Below, piece after piece: positions 24,301 to 35,132 of a stretch of DNA of 64,000 bases. Each line of letters begins with the position of its first letter. Within the stretch, counting starts at the first letter, position 1. The stretch is taken from the NCBI RefSeq assembly GCF_000238595.1, contig NZ_AGTS01000101.1:1-64000 (forward strand). The letters are read 5' to 3'. The stretch is from Acidovorax sp. NO-1 (GTDB taxonomy: Bacteria; Pseudomonadota; Gammaproteobacteria; Burkholderiales; Burkholderiaceae_C). The position numbers and the translations under genes are program-made. Under the pieces are notes generated by a model. The model did no database searches, was not told the origin of the DNA, and was given only the letters and a program-made list of their open reading frames with translations.

Positions 24301-24764
24301 TTCGAGCCCTCCGCATCGCGCTGGAGCATGTGAAAGTTCAGCAGGCGGGTGGCCAGCAGGGTTTCGGCCAGAAAGCACACCAGGGCCAGCAAAAACGACA
24401 CCACCCCTGCCAGAAACCCGGCCACGGCCAGCCGGTTGGACTGGAAGTTGGTGGTCTCTCCGAGAAACAGCAAGATGATGGTGATGCCGATCAAAAACGC
24501 ACAGAACGTGAGCAAGCCAATACACCCGTTGGCCAGCCGCCCGCGCAACCGCAAATCGCCCAGCTCCTGGTAGGCGCGGGCCACAAAATCTGGCTCGGTG
24601 TTGGCGCGGGCGCGGTCTTCCACCACGCGGGCACGGTCAATGATGCGCGCCAGCCGCCCAGCCACGGCTCCAATCATTCCGGACACGGCGGTCAGCAGAA
24701 ACACCGGAGCCACCGCAAGCTGAATACCGTGGGTGATGGCTGAAGAATCGAGGGTGAGGGCCAT
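24297..24764 (-). CDS. DUF2721 family membrane protein
   Basis: A 155-residue protein with three hydrophobic helices (IQLAVAPVFLLTAVSGMIGAVAGRL, CIGLLTFCAFLIGITIILLFLGE, VAGFLAGVVSFLLALVCFLAETL) separated by a charged cytoplasmic stretch, fitting DUF2721. The start at 24764 (MALTLDSSAITHGIQ) is preferred to the longer frame, which has no membrane or family signal. Its stop overlaps the yciH start. Function unknown. Confidence 0.85.
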   Translation of the reverse strand: MALTLDSSAITHGIQLAVAPVFLLTAVSGMIGAVAGRLARIIDRARVVEDRARANTEPDFVARAYQELGDLRLRGRLANGCIGLLTFCAFLIGITIILLFLGETTNFQSNRLAVAGFLAGVVSFLLALVCFLAETLLATRLLNFHMLQRDAEGSK

Positions 24765-24949
24765 GGCATTGAAATGGGAACGTCGGCGAATCGCCGGTGG
24801 GGTGATTATCGGCCGCTCCACAGCAGCGCGCGGCGGCCCTCGAGCCACTGCATTCACGGCCGTTGTGCAAGTGCGGTGACAATCGCAGCTTCTTTTTGCG
24901 ATTGCGCTGGCGTGCGTTCACCTGTCGGGCGCCGCCTGGCGCTGCCTCC

Positions 24950-26233
24950 ATGCCCTTTGCCTCTCTCGGTTTGTCCCCTGCCCTTGCCCACGCTGCAGAA
25001 AAAGCGGGCTTTGTCACGCCCACCCCCATCCAGGGTGCGGCCATCCCGGCCATCCTGCAGGGCGCGGACCTGCTGGGTGCGGCGCAGACGGGGTCTGGAA
25101 AAACCGCCGCTTTTGCCCTGCCCTTGCTGCAGCAATTGCAGCTGAGCGCCACCGGGGGGCCGCGCAGGGTGCGGGCCCTGGTGCTGGTGCCTACGCGCGA
25201 GCTCGCGGCCCAGGTGGGCGAGGTGCTGCGCAGCTTGGCCCAGCACCTGCTGCAACCGCTCAAGATCGCCATCGTGTTTGGCGGCGTGTCGATCAACCCC
25301 CAGATGCTGGGCCTGCGCGGTGGCGCCGACATCGTGGTGGCCACACCCGGCCGCCTGCTGGACCTGGTGGAGCACAACGCACTGCGGCTGGGCGCCGTGG
25401 CGCATCTCGTGCTGGATGAAGCCGACCGGCTGCTGGATCTGGGCTTTGCGGAAGAACTGCAGCGTGTGCTGGCACTGCTGCCTGCGCAACGGCAGAACCT
25501 CTTTTTTTCTGCCACCTTCCCAGCGACAGTGCAGACGCTGGCCGATGGCCTCCTGAAAAACCCCGTGCGTGTCGAGGTGCCTCACACCCCCGGCAAGGAA
25601 CCCGCCATCGAGCAACGCGCCATTGCGGTGGACGCCAGCCGCCGCACCCAGCTGCTGCGCCATCTGGTGAAGGAGCACAACTGGTCACGCGTGCTGGTGT
25701 TCGTGGCCACCCAGTATGCCGCCGAGCATGTGGCCGAGAAGCTCTACAAGGCCGGCATCTATGCCACGCCGTTCCACGGCGGGCTCAGCCAGGGCGCGCG
25801 CAGTCAGGTTTTGCAGGAGTTCAAGGACGAGCGCTGGCAGGTGGTGGTGACCACCGATCTGGCCGCGCGCGGCATCGACATTGCGCAGCTGCCGGCCGTG
25901 GTCAACTACGACCTGCCCCGTTCTGCCGTGGATTACGTGCACCGCATCGGGCGCACCGGCCGTGCGGGCGAAAGCGGCGTGGCCGTGAGTTTTGTGACGG
26001 CGGACGCGGAGGCGCACTTTCGCCTCATAGAAAAACGCCAGCACCTCGCACTGCCGCGAGAACAGATTGCAGGGTTTGAACCCACCGAGGCACCCGCGCC
26101 CGCACCGGTCACCGACCCCGAAGGCACCGGTGGCGTCAAAGGCAAACGCCCCAGCAAGAAAGACAAGTTGCGCGCGGCCGCTGCGCACGCTGCTTCCGCC
26201 GATACCGCCGCCCACAACAAAAAAGGCTCCTGA
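24950..26233 (+). CDS. rhlE: DEAD-box RNA helicase (RhlE-type)
   Basis: A 427-residue ATP-dependent RNA helicase. Motifs in order: Q-motif (FASLGLSPAL ... PTPIQ), Walker A AAQTGSGKTAAF, PTRELAAQ, GG, TPGRLLDL, DEAD-box variant VLDEADRLLDLGF, SAT (FFSATFP), and C-terminal ARGIDIAQLP and HRIGRTGRAG. It ends in a basic, Lys/Ala-rich tail (KGKRPSKKDKL) usual for RhlE. It acts in ribosome assembly or mRNA turnover. The coding end overlaps the hairpin that terminates the convergent DUF6172 gene. Confidence 0.92.
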   Translation: MPFASLGLSPALAHAAEKAGFVTPTPIQGAAIPAILQGADLLGAAQTGSGKTAAFALPLLQQLQLSATGGPRRVRALVLVPTRELAAQVGEVLRSLAQHLLQPLKIAIVFGGVSINPQMLGLRGGADIVVATPGRLLDLVEHNALRLGAVAHLVLDEADRLLDLGFAEELQRVLALLPAQRQNLFFSATFPATVQTLADGLLKNPVRVEVPHTPGKEPAIEQRAIAVDASRRTQLLRHLVKEHNWSRVLVFVATQYAAEHVAEKLYKAGIYATPFHGGLSQGARSQVLQEFKDERWQVVVTTDLAARGIDIAQLPAVVNYDLPRSAVDYVHRIGRTGRAGESGVAVSFVTADAEAHFRLIEKRQHLALPREQIAGFEPTEAPAPAPVTDPEGTGGVKGKRPSKKDKLRAAAAHAASADTAAHNKKGS

Positions 26234-26242
26234 AAGGAGCCT
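26217..26242 (-). terminator. terminator of the DUF6172 gene, overlapping the rhlE stop
   Basis: On the minus strand AGGCTCC (26236-26242 side) pairs with GGAGCCT (26224-26230 side) around a five-base loop and is followed by TTTTTTGTTG. The stop codon of rhlE lies within the loop region, so the two convergent genes share this 3' structure. Confidence 0.7.
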
Positions 26243-26268
26243 GTCATTGCTGGGTAAAACCGGGGCGT

Positions 26269-26604
26269 TCAAATTTCGTCGTCGGCCTCTTGGGTCTCGT
26301 TGCCAGCGGCCTCGCCCGGCGCCCTGGGCTTGCGCTGGGCAGCTCTGGCCAGAATTTCCACATAGAACTGCGCACCGCCCTCGGCTGCCACCTCGTTGAT
26401 CAGGCCAGTCAAAGCCGACAGGTGCGCCTCCTGGGCGTCCTCCTTGGTCCGGCCAAAGCGGCAATCGAAATCCCAGAAATCGGCGCCTTCGGGCAGATCG
26501 CGGCGGCGCTCGCGCTTGATGTACTTGCGGATTTCGTGCTTGACGGCCTCCAGAACGCGGTCGCGGTTCTTGCCTTCAACGTGGAGTTGGAAAATTTTTC
26601 TCAT
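26269..26604 (-). CDS. DUF6172 family protein
   Basis: A 111-residue protein beginning MRKIFQLHVEGKNRDRVLEAVKHEIRKYIKRERRRDLPEG, then FWDFDCRFGRTKEDAQEAHLSAL. These match a small conserved family of proteobacteria (DUF6172) of unknown role. The acidic, Glu-rich C-terminus is low complexity. ATG 26604 is chosen because the longer frame has no conserved residues. Confidence 0.8.
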   Translation of the reverse strand: MRKIFQLHVEGKNRDRVLEAVKHEIRKYIKRERRRDLPEGADFWDFDCRFGRTKEDAQEAHLSALTGLINEVAAEGGAQFYVEILARAAQRKPRAPGEAAGNETQEADDEI

Positions 26605-26693
26605 GGGCGATGGTACCGCCTGCAGCGGCACCCACCCCACACCACCTGCGCGCACGGGCGCTGCACACCCTGCAGAGCCCCGCTTTTTTTGCG

Positions 26694-28352
26694 TCAGTGC
26701 GCGGGCAGCGACAGCGGCCGGGAGGATGTGGCCCCACCGTGCAAGGCCGGCACCGTAAGTCCCACCGGGCCCCCGGTCAACGCCACATCCCCGCCCCCAG
26801 GGGACGACGGCGCAAGCTGAAACTGCTGGACAACCTCCAGCAGGCGCCGTACCTGATTTTTCATGCCATTGGATGCGGACGAACTGTCATCCACGAGCAG
26901 GGCGTTCTTCTGCGTCGCAGCGTCCAGTTGGCGCACGGCCTCGCCAATCTGCGCGATACCGCGGGCCTGCTCCTGCCCGGCGTCCTTGATCTCACCCATC
27001 AGCGCCATCACGCCACCCACCCTTTGCACGGTCAGGGCCACGCGTTCACCCGCCTGGTCAACCAGGGTGGCGCCCCGCTCCACGCTGCGCACGCTCGCCG
27101 CGATCAGCCCCCGGATCTCCCGGGCTGCCGTGCTGCTGCGCTGGGACAAACCGCGCACCTCACCCGCCACCACGGCAAAGCCGCGCCCCTGCTCCCCCGC
27201 ACGTGCAGCCTCGACGGCCGCGTTCAGGGCCAGCAGATTGGTCTGAAACGCGATGTCATCGATCACCTTGATGATGTCGGTCACCTTCTGCGACTGCACG
27301 CTGATCTCCTGCATGGTCGCAATCACGTCGCGCATGACCGTGCCACCTTCATGGGCCACCCGGGCGGCTTCCTGCGCAAGCTCGGTGGCCCGGTGGGCGT
27401 TGTCGGTGTTGTGCTGCACGGTGACTGTCAGTTGTTCCATCGATGCGGCCGTCTCCTGCAGGTTCGATGCCTGCACCTCGGTGCGGCGTGCCAGGTCTTC
27501 GGTGCCGCCGGCGATCAGCACGGCCTCCTGCGCCACGGTTTCGGTGCTTTCGCGCACCTCGGTGATCACGCGCACCAGCTGGTGGTTCATCTCGCGCAGG
27601 GCGCCCAGCAACTCGGCGGTTTCGTCGCTGCCGCGAACGTCGATGCGGGCAGTCAGATCGCCGCCCGCGACCGTGCGGGCAAGCACGACGGCCTGGCCCA
27701 GGGGCCTCGCAATGGAACGGGTGATGACCCAGGCCATCGCAGCTCCTGTCATCAAGGCCAACGCCGTGGCCGCCAACATCCACCAGTGGATGGTGTCGCT
27801 CAATGTCCGCGCTCCAGCAAACTCGGCAGCCGCCACATCGATCTGCATAGCCACCAGGCGCTCGATGGCCTCCTGCACCTTGACGGCGTTGGGGCGGATC
27901 TGGTTGATGTACAACTCGGAACCGTCGTCGTATTTGCCCGCCACCAATGCAGTGGAAGCGGGGATCAGGCCTTTGTCGAGGTAAGTGGCGTTGGCGTTGG
28001 CAAAGGCCTGCGCCAGGGCCTGCTCGTCGACGCTCAGGGGTTTGACGGCATAGTCATTCCACAAGGTCTGGATGCGCTCGACATTGGCGGTCAGGGCTGA
28101 GTGGCTGGCCTGCAGGTTGCTGGTGCCCGGGTCCATCAGCATGTCCATCACCAGCACACGGTTGCGCTGCGTGAGATGACTGATTTCAGCTAGCACGCCC
28201 ATGGGCACGGTACGGTCGCCGTACAGCGCGGCGCTGCGCTCTGTCAATCGCTTGGCTCCACTGATGCCGCCCGCGGCCACGGCCGATATCAGCAGCAAAA
28301 GCACTGCGAACGCCAGTCCCAAGCGGGTACCAATTTTCATTTTATGAAGCAT
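26694..28352 (-). CDS. methyl-accepting chemotaxis protein
   Basis: A 552-residue chemoreceptor: TM1 at about 7-28, a periplasmic four-helix-bundle ligand domain (about 29-190, containing [16 protein letters not shown]), TM2 ([21 protein letters not shown]), HAMP, and the cytoplasmic hairpin with the signature [38 protein letters not shown]. No C-terminal CheR/CheB-binding pentapeptide is seen; the tail is Pro/Gly-rich. ATG 28352 (MLHKMKIG) is chosen; MKIG at 28340 is an alternative. It is divergent from the pstS-like gene across an AT-rich gap, which makes phosphate-related sensing a possibility, not a conclusion. Confidence 0.92.
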   Translation of the reverse strand: MLHKMKIGTRLGLAFAVLLLLISAVAAGGISGAKRLTERSAALYGDRTVPMGVLAEISHLTQRNRVLVMDMLMDPGTSNLQASHSALTANVERIQTLWNDYAVKPLSVDEQALAQAFANANATYLDKGLIPASTALVAGKYDDGSELYINQIRPNAVKVQEAIERLVAMQIDVAAAEFAGARTLSDTIHWWMLAATALALMTGAAMAWVITRSIARPLGQAVVLARTVAGGDLTARIDVRGSDETAELLGALREMNHQLVRVITEVRESTETVAQEAVLIAGGTEDLARRTEVQASNLQETAASMEQLTVTVQHNTDNAHRATELAQEAARVAHEGGTVMRDVIATMQEISVQSQKVTDIIKVIDDIAFQTNLLALNAAVEAARAGEQGRGFAVVAGEVRGLSQRSSTAAREIRGLIAASVRSVERGATLVDQAGERVALTVQRVGGVMALMGEIKDAGQEQARGIAQIGEAVRQLDAATQKNALLVDDSSSASNGMKNQVRRLLEVVQQFQLAPSSPGGGDVALTGGPVGLTVPALHGGATSSRPLSLPAH

Positions 28353-28516
28353 ATGAATCTCTTGTAAACGTTCACCGGATATTGCCGCAGGGCTGCATTG
28401 CCCCATGCGGATCTTTACCTGATGTCAAAGATACTAATTGTTTCAAATGACAGAATAGTGACGACCCGAGACATTCAATCACTTTTCCGATACGCTAAAA
28501 TTCGCGTCGCCTTAAT

Positions 28517-29614
28517 ATGATTAACATCAAAAATCTTCTGGACATGAAATATTTTTACTTCGTATTTTTGCTGTCGCTTGGGCTGATACCCGCCGACCAC
28601 GCCAATGCTCAGAATGTGACCGGCGCTGGCTCATCCGCAGCCGCTCCCATTTACCGCAGCTGGGCCAAGGCGTATTTCAAGGCCACCGGTAGCAAAGTGG
28701 ACTACGACCCCGTCGGCTCCAGTGCGGGCATGAAAAAAATCCAGCAGCAGGCCACCGGCTTTGGGGCCACGGATGTCTATCCACCTGAGAAGGACCTGAT
28801 GGAATACGGCCTTCTGGCGCTGCCCGTGGCCATCACGGGCATTACTCCCATCGTGAACCTGCCCAAGGTGCAAAGTACGCAGTTGCGCCTGGACGGGAAT
28901 GTGCTGAGCCGGATCTTCATGGGGGAAATCAACCGCTGGAACGCAGCGGAAATCACCGCACTGAACCCCGAAATGTCTCTGCCTGACCTACCCATCAAGG
29001 TGGTGGTGCGTGCAGATGGCTCGGGTACCACCTATAACTTTGCGGACTACCTGGGCAAGGTCAACCCCCAATGGAAGGCCACCTACGGCACCAAGACAAG
29101 CATTGCATGGCCTGCCGGGTTTCTCGCCTTCAAGGGTAGCGATGGCGTGGCCAAAGGCGTGCGCGACACCTTGGGTGCCATCGGCTACGTGGACTTTGGG
29201 TATGTAGCCGAATATGGTCTGGCTGCCGTGCAGATGAAAAATGCCGAAGGCGTGTTTGTCGGGCCCTCCATTGATGGGTTCAGGGCGGCCCTCTCCCATA
29301 GCGACTGGTCGGCCTCCGGAGCTTTCCACAGCACACTGACCCAGCGCCCGGGCAAATCGGTGTGGCCGATCACCATGGGCACTTTTGTGGTGTTTCCCAA
29401 AGTGACCCAGGCCCCTGAGCAGACAGCCCAGGCGCTCAAATTCATTATCTGGTCATTCTTGAATGGCGACACCCTGGTGCAAGAGAATAATTTTGTGCGC
29501 CTGCCAGACCGCGTACAGGCCTCGGCATTCAAACTCATTACATCGATTCGTGATCACCAGGGAAAGCCACTGGGAATGAGTTTGATGTCATCCTTGAACT
29601 CCTTCGCACAATAA
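28517..29614 (+). CDS. pstS: PstS-like phosphate-binding protein (orphan)
   Basis: A 365-residue exported substrate-binding protein: signal peptide (FYFVFLLSLGLIPADHANA), then VTGAGSSAAAPIYRSWAKAY and VRADGSGTTYNFADYL, the phosphate-binding loops of PstS. No pstCAB genes are adjacent, so it is an orphan. An internal ATG at 28547 would give a leader-only start and is possible; neither start has a strong ribosome site. The flanks (about 28430-28540 and 29610-29725) are much more AT-rich than the neighbours. It lies between the chemoreceptor and the CHAD protein. Confidence 0.85.
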   Translation: MINIKNLLDMKYFYFVFLLSLGLIPADHANAQNVTGAGSSAAAPIYRSWAKAYFKATGSKVDYDPVGSSAGMKKIQQQATGFGATDVYPPEKDLMEYGLLALPVAITGITPIVNLPKVQSTQLRLDGNVLSRIFMGEINRWNAAEITALNPEMSLPDLPIKVVVRADGSGTTYNFADYLGKVNPQWKATYGTKTSIAWPAGFLAFKGSDGVAKGVRDTLGAIGYVDFGYVAEYGLAAVQMKNAEGVFVGPSIDGFRAALSHSDWSASGAFHSTLTQRPGKSVWPITMGTFVVFPKVTQAPEQTAQALKFIIWSFLNGDTLVQENNFVRLPDRVQASAFKLITSIRDHQGKPLGMSLMSSLNSFAQ

Positions 29615-29727
29615 TCAATTTTGAGTTAATCATACATATTGCATGATATATTAATATTGGCCGTGGTGCGATTTTCAGCACTGAAGCGTTCACAAAGAGC
29701 AGATATTTCAGGATAATTTTGCTCCAC

Positions 29728-31254
29728 ATGGAAATCGAGTTCAAATTTTGCATCCCCGCGGAGCGCGTGGCAGGCGTGAACGCCGCCATGCGCCGAGGCC
29801 GTTTCGAGCCCATCCGCATGGAAGCGCGCTACTTCGATACGGCAGATGGCGCGCTGTCGTCCCGTGGCATTGCTTTTCGCTTGCGCCGCGAGGGCGATCA
29901 GTGGGTGCAGACCGTCAAGGCCCTGGGCGATGGCCCGCTGGACCGGCAGGAGCACAACGCCGCACGCGGCCCGGCCACCGCAGGCACCGTGCCCGAGCCC
30001 CTGCCCCGACTGCACACTGGCACTGTGGCAGGTGCCCGGCTGCTGGAGGCGCTGCACGCCGCCAACGGCCCGTTGACCGAAACCTACGGAACCGAAATGG
30101 ACCGCATCACCCGCGAAATCACCCGGCAAGGGGCGGTGGTAGAGCTGGCACTGGACACAGGGCGGGTTGTGGCCCACCGTGGGACCGCGCAACAGCGCGA
30201 GGCACGCATTTGCGAGCTGGAGCTGGAACTCAAGGCCGGGCCGGTGGCAGGCCTGGCAGCGCTCGCCAGGCAATGGGCCACACGGCATGGACTGTTTTTG
30301 AGCACGGTGTCCAAGGCCGAGCGGGGCGAACGGCTGCTGACCGTGCCCGGCAACCACTCGCACCGCAAGACCAGACCTCTGTCCACCATTGACCAGCAAC
30401 TGCCCACAGGAGCAGCATTGCAGCGCGCCGTGGTGGCGCAGTGCTTGCAGCAAATCCTGGGCCCTGCCAGCGACCTCGCCGAGGGCTCACGTGACGACGA
30501 GCACGTGCACCAGCTGCGCATTGGCATCCGCCGCCTGCGCACCGCCCTGCGCGAGCTGGCGCCCTTGGCCCCCGGCGGCTTCGACCCCGCCTGGGAGCCG
30601 CCGCTGGTGCAGGTCTTCCAGCAACTTGGCCACCTGCGGGACCGCAGCCAAGTGTTGCAACGCATCGGGGCAGAACTGCGCGCCGCCGGAGCACCCCATC
30701 TGGAGATGTTGGGGGATGGGTCAACCGGTTCCGCGCCCGCAGAGCACATCGTGCGCGATGCAGCCTTCCAATGCGCGCTGGTGGGCCTGATGGCCTTCAC
30801 CACCCAGGGCCTGGATGGCGCCACCGGCAGCGAACCGGCGGGTCTGGCTGCAAAAGACACTCGTCGCTGGGTGCAACAGCGCCTGCACACACTGCATGCC
30901 CAGGTGCACAAAGGCATGCAGTGCTTTGCCGAACTCTCCCCCGACGCCCAACACCGCCTGAGAAAACGCCTCAAACGTTTGCGCTACCTCACCGAGTTTG
31001 TGGAGCCGGCTTTGGATGGGCCCAGCGCGCGGTTTCTGGACAGCCTGCAGCCTGCGCTGTCGGCTCTGGGCCGACTCAACGACGAGCGCGTGGCCGCGGC
31101 GTTGTACCGGGAGATTGCCGAGGCGGGCGAACCGAACGCCTGGTTTGGCGTGGGCTGGCTGGCGGCACACCAGGAGTTGGCTATCACGGCCTGCGCAGAA
31201 ACCTTGTTGCAGATCGCGAAAGCTCCCCGCTTGCGCAAAACCGGTAAGCGCTGA
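29728..31254 (+). CDS. CYTH-CHAD domain protein (inorganic triphosphatase/polyphosphate-associated)
   Basis: A 508-residue two-domain protein. The N-terminal CYTH domain begins EIEFKFCIP (the EXEXK-type motif) and includes RYFDTADGALSSRGIAFRLRREG and ELELELKAG; such enzymes hydrolyse inorganic triphosphate or similar substrates. The C-terminal CHAD domain (from about residue 220) has DDEHVHQLRIGIRRLRTALRE and LRKRLKRLRYLTEF, rich in conserved His/Arg/Lys that bind polyphosphate. ATG 29728 is preferred to a TTG at 29719. It follows the PstS-like gene by 113 bp of AT-rich sequence. Confidence 0.9.
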   Translation: MEIEFKFCIPAERVAGVNAAMRRGRFEPIRMEARYFDTADGALSSRGIAFRLRREGDQWVQTVKALGDGPLDRQEHNAARGPATAGTVPEPLPRLHTGTVAGARLLEALHAANGPLTETYGTEMDRITREITRQGAVVELALDTGRVVAHRGTAQQREARICELELELKAGPVAGLAALARQWATRHGLFLSTVSKAERGERLLTVPGNHSHRKTRPLSTIDQQLPTGAALQRAVVAQCLQQILGPASDLAEGSRDDEHVHQLRIGIRRLRTALRELAPLAPGGFDPAWEPPLVQVFQQLGHLRDRSQVLQRIGAELRAAGAPHLEMLGDGSTGSAPAEHIVRDAAFQCALVGLMAFTTQGLDGATGSEPAGLAAKDTRRWVQQRLHTLHAQVHKGMQCFAELSPDAQHRLRKRLKRLRYLTEFVEPALDGPSARFLDSLQPALSALGRLNDERVAAALYREIAEAGEPNAWFGVGWLAAHQELAITACAETLLQIAKAPRLRKTGKR

Positions 31255-31330
31255 GGTGGCCAGGAGGCCACGCCGTCGCGGCTCCATCAAGCCCGCCCGC
31301 CCGCACCTGCCGCACGGCACAATGGTCAGC

Positions 31331-32044
31331 ATGACGGATTCTCTCCCTGACCCGCGCCTGCCGCACCCTGGCACGCGCCAGCACACTGCACGCACAGCCC
31401 AGCACCCCACGCCAGACAAAGACCAGATCGCCCTGCTGGAACCCTTTGAGCGCCTGGGCATGGACCGCATTGCGCTGGTCTCCACGCCCGCGCAGGCCGA
31501 CGAGGCATGCACCGATCTGGCCACCGCCAGCGCCTGGGGTTTTGACACCGAATCCAAGCCCACCTTTGTGCGCGATGAGCCGTCGGACGGGCCGCACATC
31601 GTGCAACTGGCCACGCTGGAGCGGGCCTGGGTCTTCCAGCTCCACAACCCCGGCTGTCGCGCCCGCGTGGCCGAGCTGCTGGCGCTGCGCGGCGTGACCA
31701 AGGCAGGCTTTGGGCTGGGCGACGATACCAAGCGCATCCAGCACAAGCTGGGCGTTCAGCCGGCCGACGTGCTGGAGCTGAACACCGTGTTCCGGCAGCA
31801 GGGCTACCGCAAGGACATGGGCGTGAAAGGCGCGGTGGCCGTGCTGTTCAACAAGCGCTTCATCAAATCCAAGAAGGCCGCCACCTCGAACTGGGCCAAC
31901 GCCCGGTTGACTGAAGCACAGTTGGTCTATGCAGCCAACGATGCGTGGGCGGCGCTGCGGGTGTTCCACGCGCTGCAAGGGCCTGACAGGCAGCATACAG
32001 CGGCACCACCATCACCCATTCACTATAAAAATAGTAGCTACTAG
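31331..32044 (+). CDS. RNase D-like 3'-5' exonuclease
   Basis: A 237-residue DEDDy exonuclease domain. The ligands are seen as WGFDTESKPTF (D-E), LGDDTKRIQHKLG (D) and LVYAANDAWAALRVF (YxxxD). It lacks the HRDC domains of full RNase D, so it is a single-domain relative. The start is ambiguous: ATG 31322 would add three residues (MVS). The last codons and stop (YKNSSY) are provided by a palindromic repeat. Likely role: RNA 3'-end processing; substrate unknown. Confidence 0.82.
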   Translation: MTDSLPDPRLPHPGTRQHTARTAQHPTPDKDQIALLEPFERLGMDRIALVSTPAQADEACTDLATASAWGFDTESKPTFVRDEPSDGPHIVQLATLERAWVFQLHNPGCRARVAELLALRGVTKAGFGLGDDTKRIQHKLGVQPADVLELNTVFRQQGYRKDMGVKGAVAVLFNKRFIKSKKAATSNWANARLTEAQLVYAANDAWAALRVFHALQGPDRQHTAAPPSPIHYKNSSY

Positions 32045-32089
32045 CGCTTATCCACCAAGCCCTGGCGGCCAATTTTAATTAAAATTCGG
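32027..32089 (+). repeat. palindromic repeat, intergenic copy 4
   Basis: AAAATAGTAGCTACTAGCGCTTATCCACCAAGC-type core with CTGGCGGCCAATTTTAATTAAAATTC downstream. It lies between the convergent exonuclease and fadH genes and contains the exonuclease stop codon. Confidence 0.8.
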
Positions 32090-32098
32090 CCATGCACT

Positions 32099-34241
<2,143 letters not shown>

Positions 34242-34250
34242 TCCAGTTCC

Positions 34251-34883
34251 ATGGCAAGCCGCAATTCCCCGCCTCCCACTTCATCCTCTGCCGAAGCCCC
34301 CACCGACCGCCGCCAGGACATCCTGAACGCCGCCCTGGCCTGCGCGGCCGAAGGGGGAGTGGACGCGGTGACCATCGACGGCGTGCGTGCGCGCTGCGGG
34401 GCCAGCGTGGGCAGCATTTATCACCACTTTGGCAACCGCGACGGCATCGTGGCAGCATTGTTCTTCGACATCTACCACGACCAGTCGCGCAGCGTGCAGG
34501 CGCAACTGGATGCCGCCCAGAGCGTGGAGGCGGGCGTGTTGGCCTTGGTCACGGGCTATTTGGACTGGGTGGTGGCGCAGCCCGAGCGGGCGCGTTTTCT
34601 GTTCCAGGCCCGGGGCGCCGTGGCAGCCGGCCCACGCACGCCCGACCTTGCCGAGGCCGCCCGGCGCCGCAACCAAGCCCTGGTGGCCTGGTTTGAGCCG
34701 CACCGGCAGTCCGGCGCGCTGCGCAACCTGCCGTGCGAGCTGATGCCCTCTCTGGTGATGGGGCCCGTGCAGAGCTATTGCAGGGCCTGGCTGTCGGGCA
34801 ACGCGGCCCAGGGCGGACTGCCCTCGCCTACCACCTATCGTGCAGAGCTGGCGGATGCAGCCTGGCGGGCTGTGAAGGCTTAG
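34251..34883 (+). CDS. TetR/AcrR family regulator, probably of fadH
   Basis: A 210-residue regulator. The N-terminal helix-turn-helix is RRQDILNAALACAAEGGVDAVTIDGVRARCGASVGSIYHHFGNRDGIVAALF, a typical TetR DNA-binding domain; the C-terminal ligand domain is divergent. It is read away from fadH and likely binds the TTCTAGAA palindromes just upstream of its own start. By context an acyl-CoA or fatty-acid-related ligand is plausible, but this is inference. Confidence 0.88.
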   Translation: MASRNSPPPTSSSAEAPTDRRQDILNAALACAAEGGVDAVTIDGVRARCGASVGSIYHHFGNRDGIVAALFFDIYHDQSRSVQAQLDAAQSVEAGVLALVTGYLDWVVAQPERARFLFQARGAVAAGPRTPDLAEAARRRNQALVAWFEPHRQSGALRNLPCELMPSLVMGPVQSYCRAWLSGNAAQGGLPSPTTYRAELADAAWRAVKA

Positions 34884-34897
34884 ATCGAAAAATCAGA

Positions 34898-35125
34898 TCA
34901 GTAATGCGGCGGCAGCTCGTCGCGCAGGTTGCGCGGGCCGTTCGAGCCGCCTTCGGGCGCCTGCTGGCGCAGCTGGATGACCTCGTGCGTCAACCGGTCG
35001 ATCAGTTGCTGCTGCTGGTAGATGGTCATGTTCAGCTGGTCCAGCAGGTCTTCGGTAAAGCTGGCCTTGATCTCCAGGCTTTCGAGGCGCTGGAGAACGT
35101 TGGCGAGATCGTTGGTGTCGGACAT
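34898..35125 (-). CDS. slyX: SlyX family protein
   Basis: A 75-residue coiled-coil protein: LQRLESLEIKASFTEDLLDQLNMTIYQQQQLIDRLTHEVIQLRQQ and the C-terminal ELPPHY are the hallmarks of SlyX, a small conserved proteobacterial protein of unknown role. ATG 35125 gives the normal length. It follows the aminotransferase gene by seven bases on the same strand. Confidence 0.9.
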   Translation of the reverse strand: MSDTNDLANVLQRLESLEIKASFTEDLLDQLNMTIYQQQQLIDRLTHEVIQLRQQAPEGGSNGPRNLRDELPPHY

Positions 35126-35132
35126 GGAGGCG

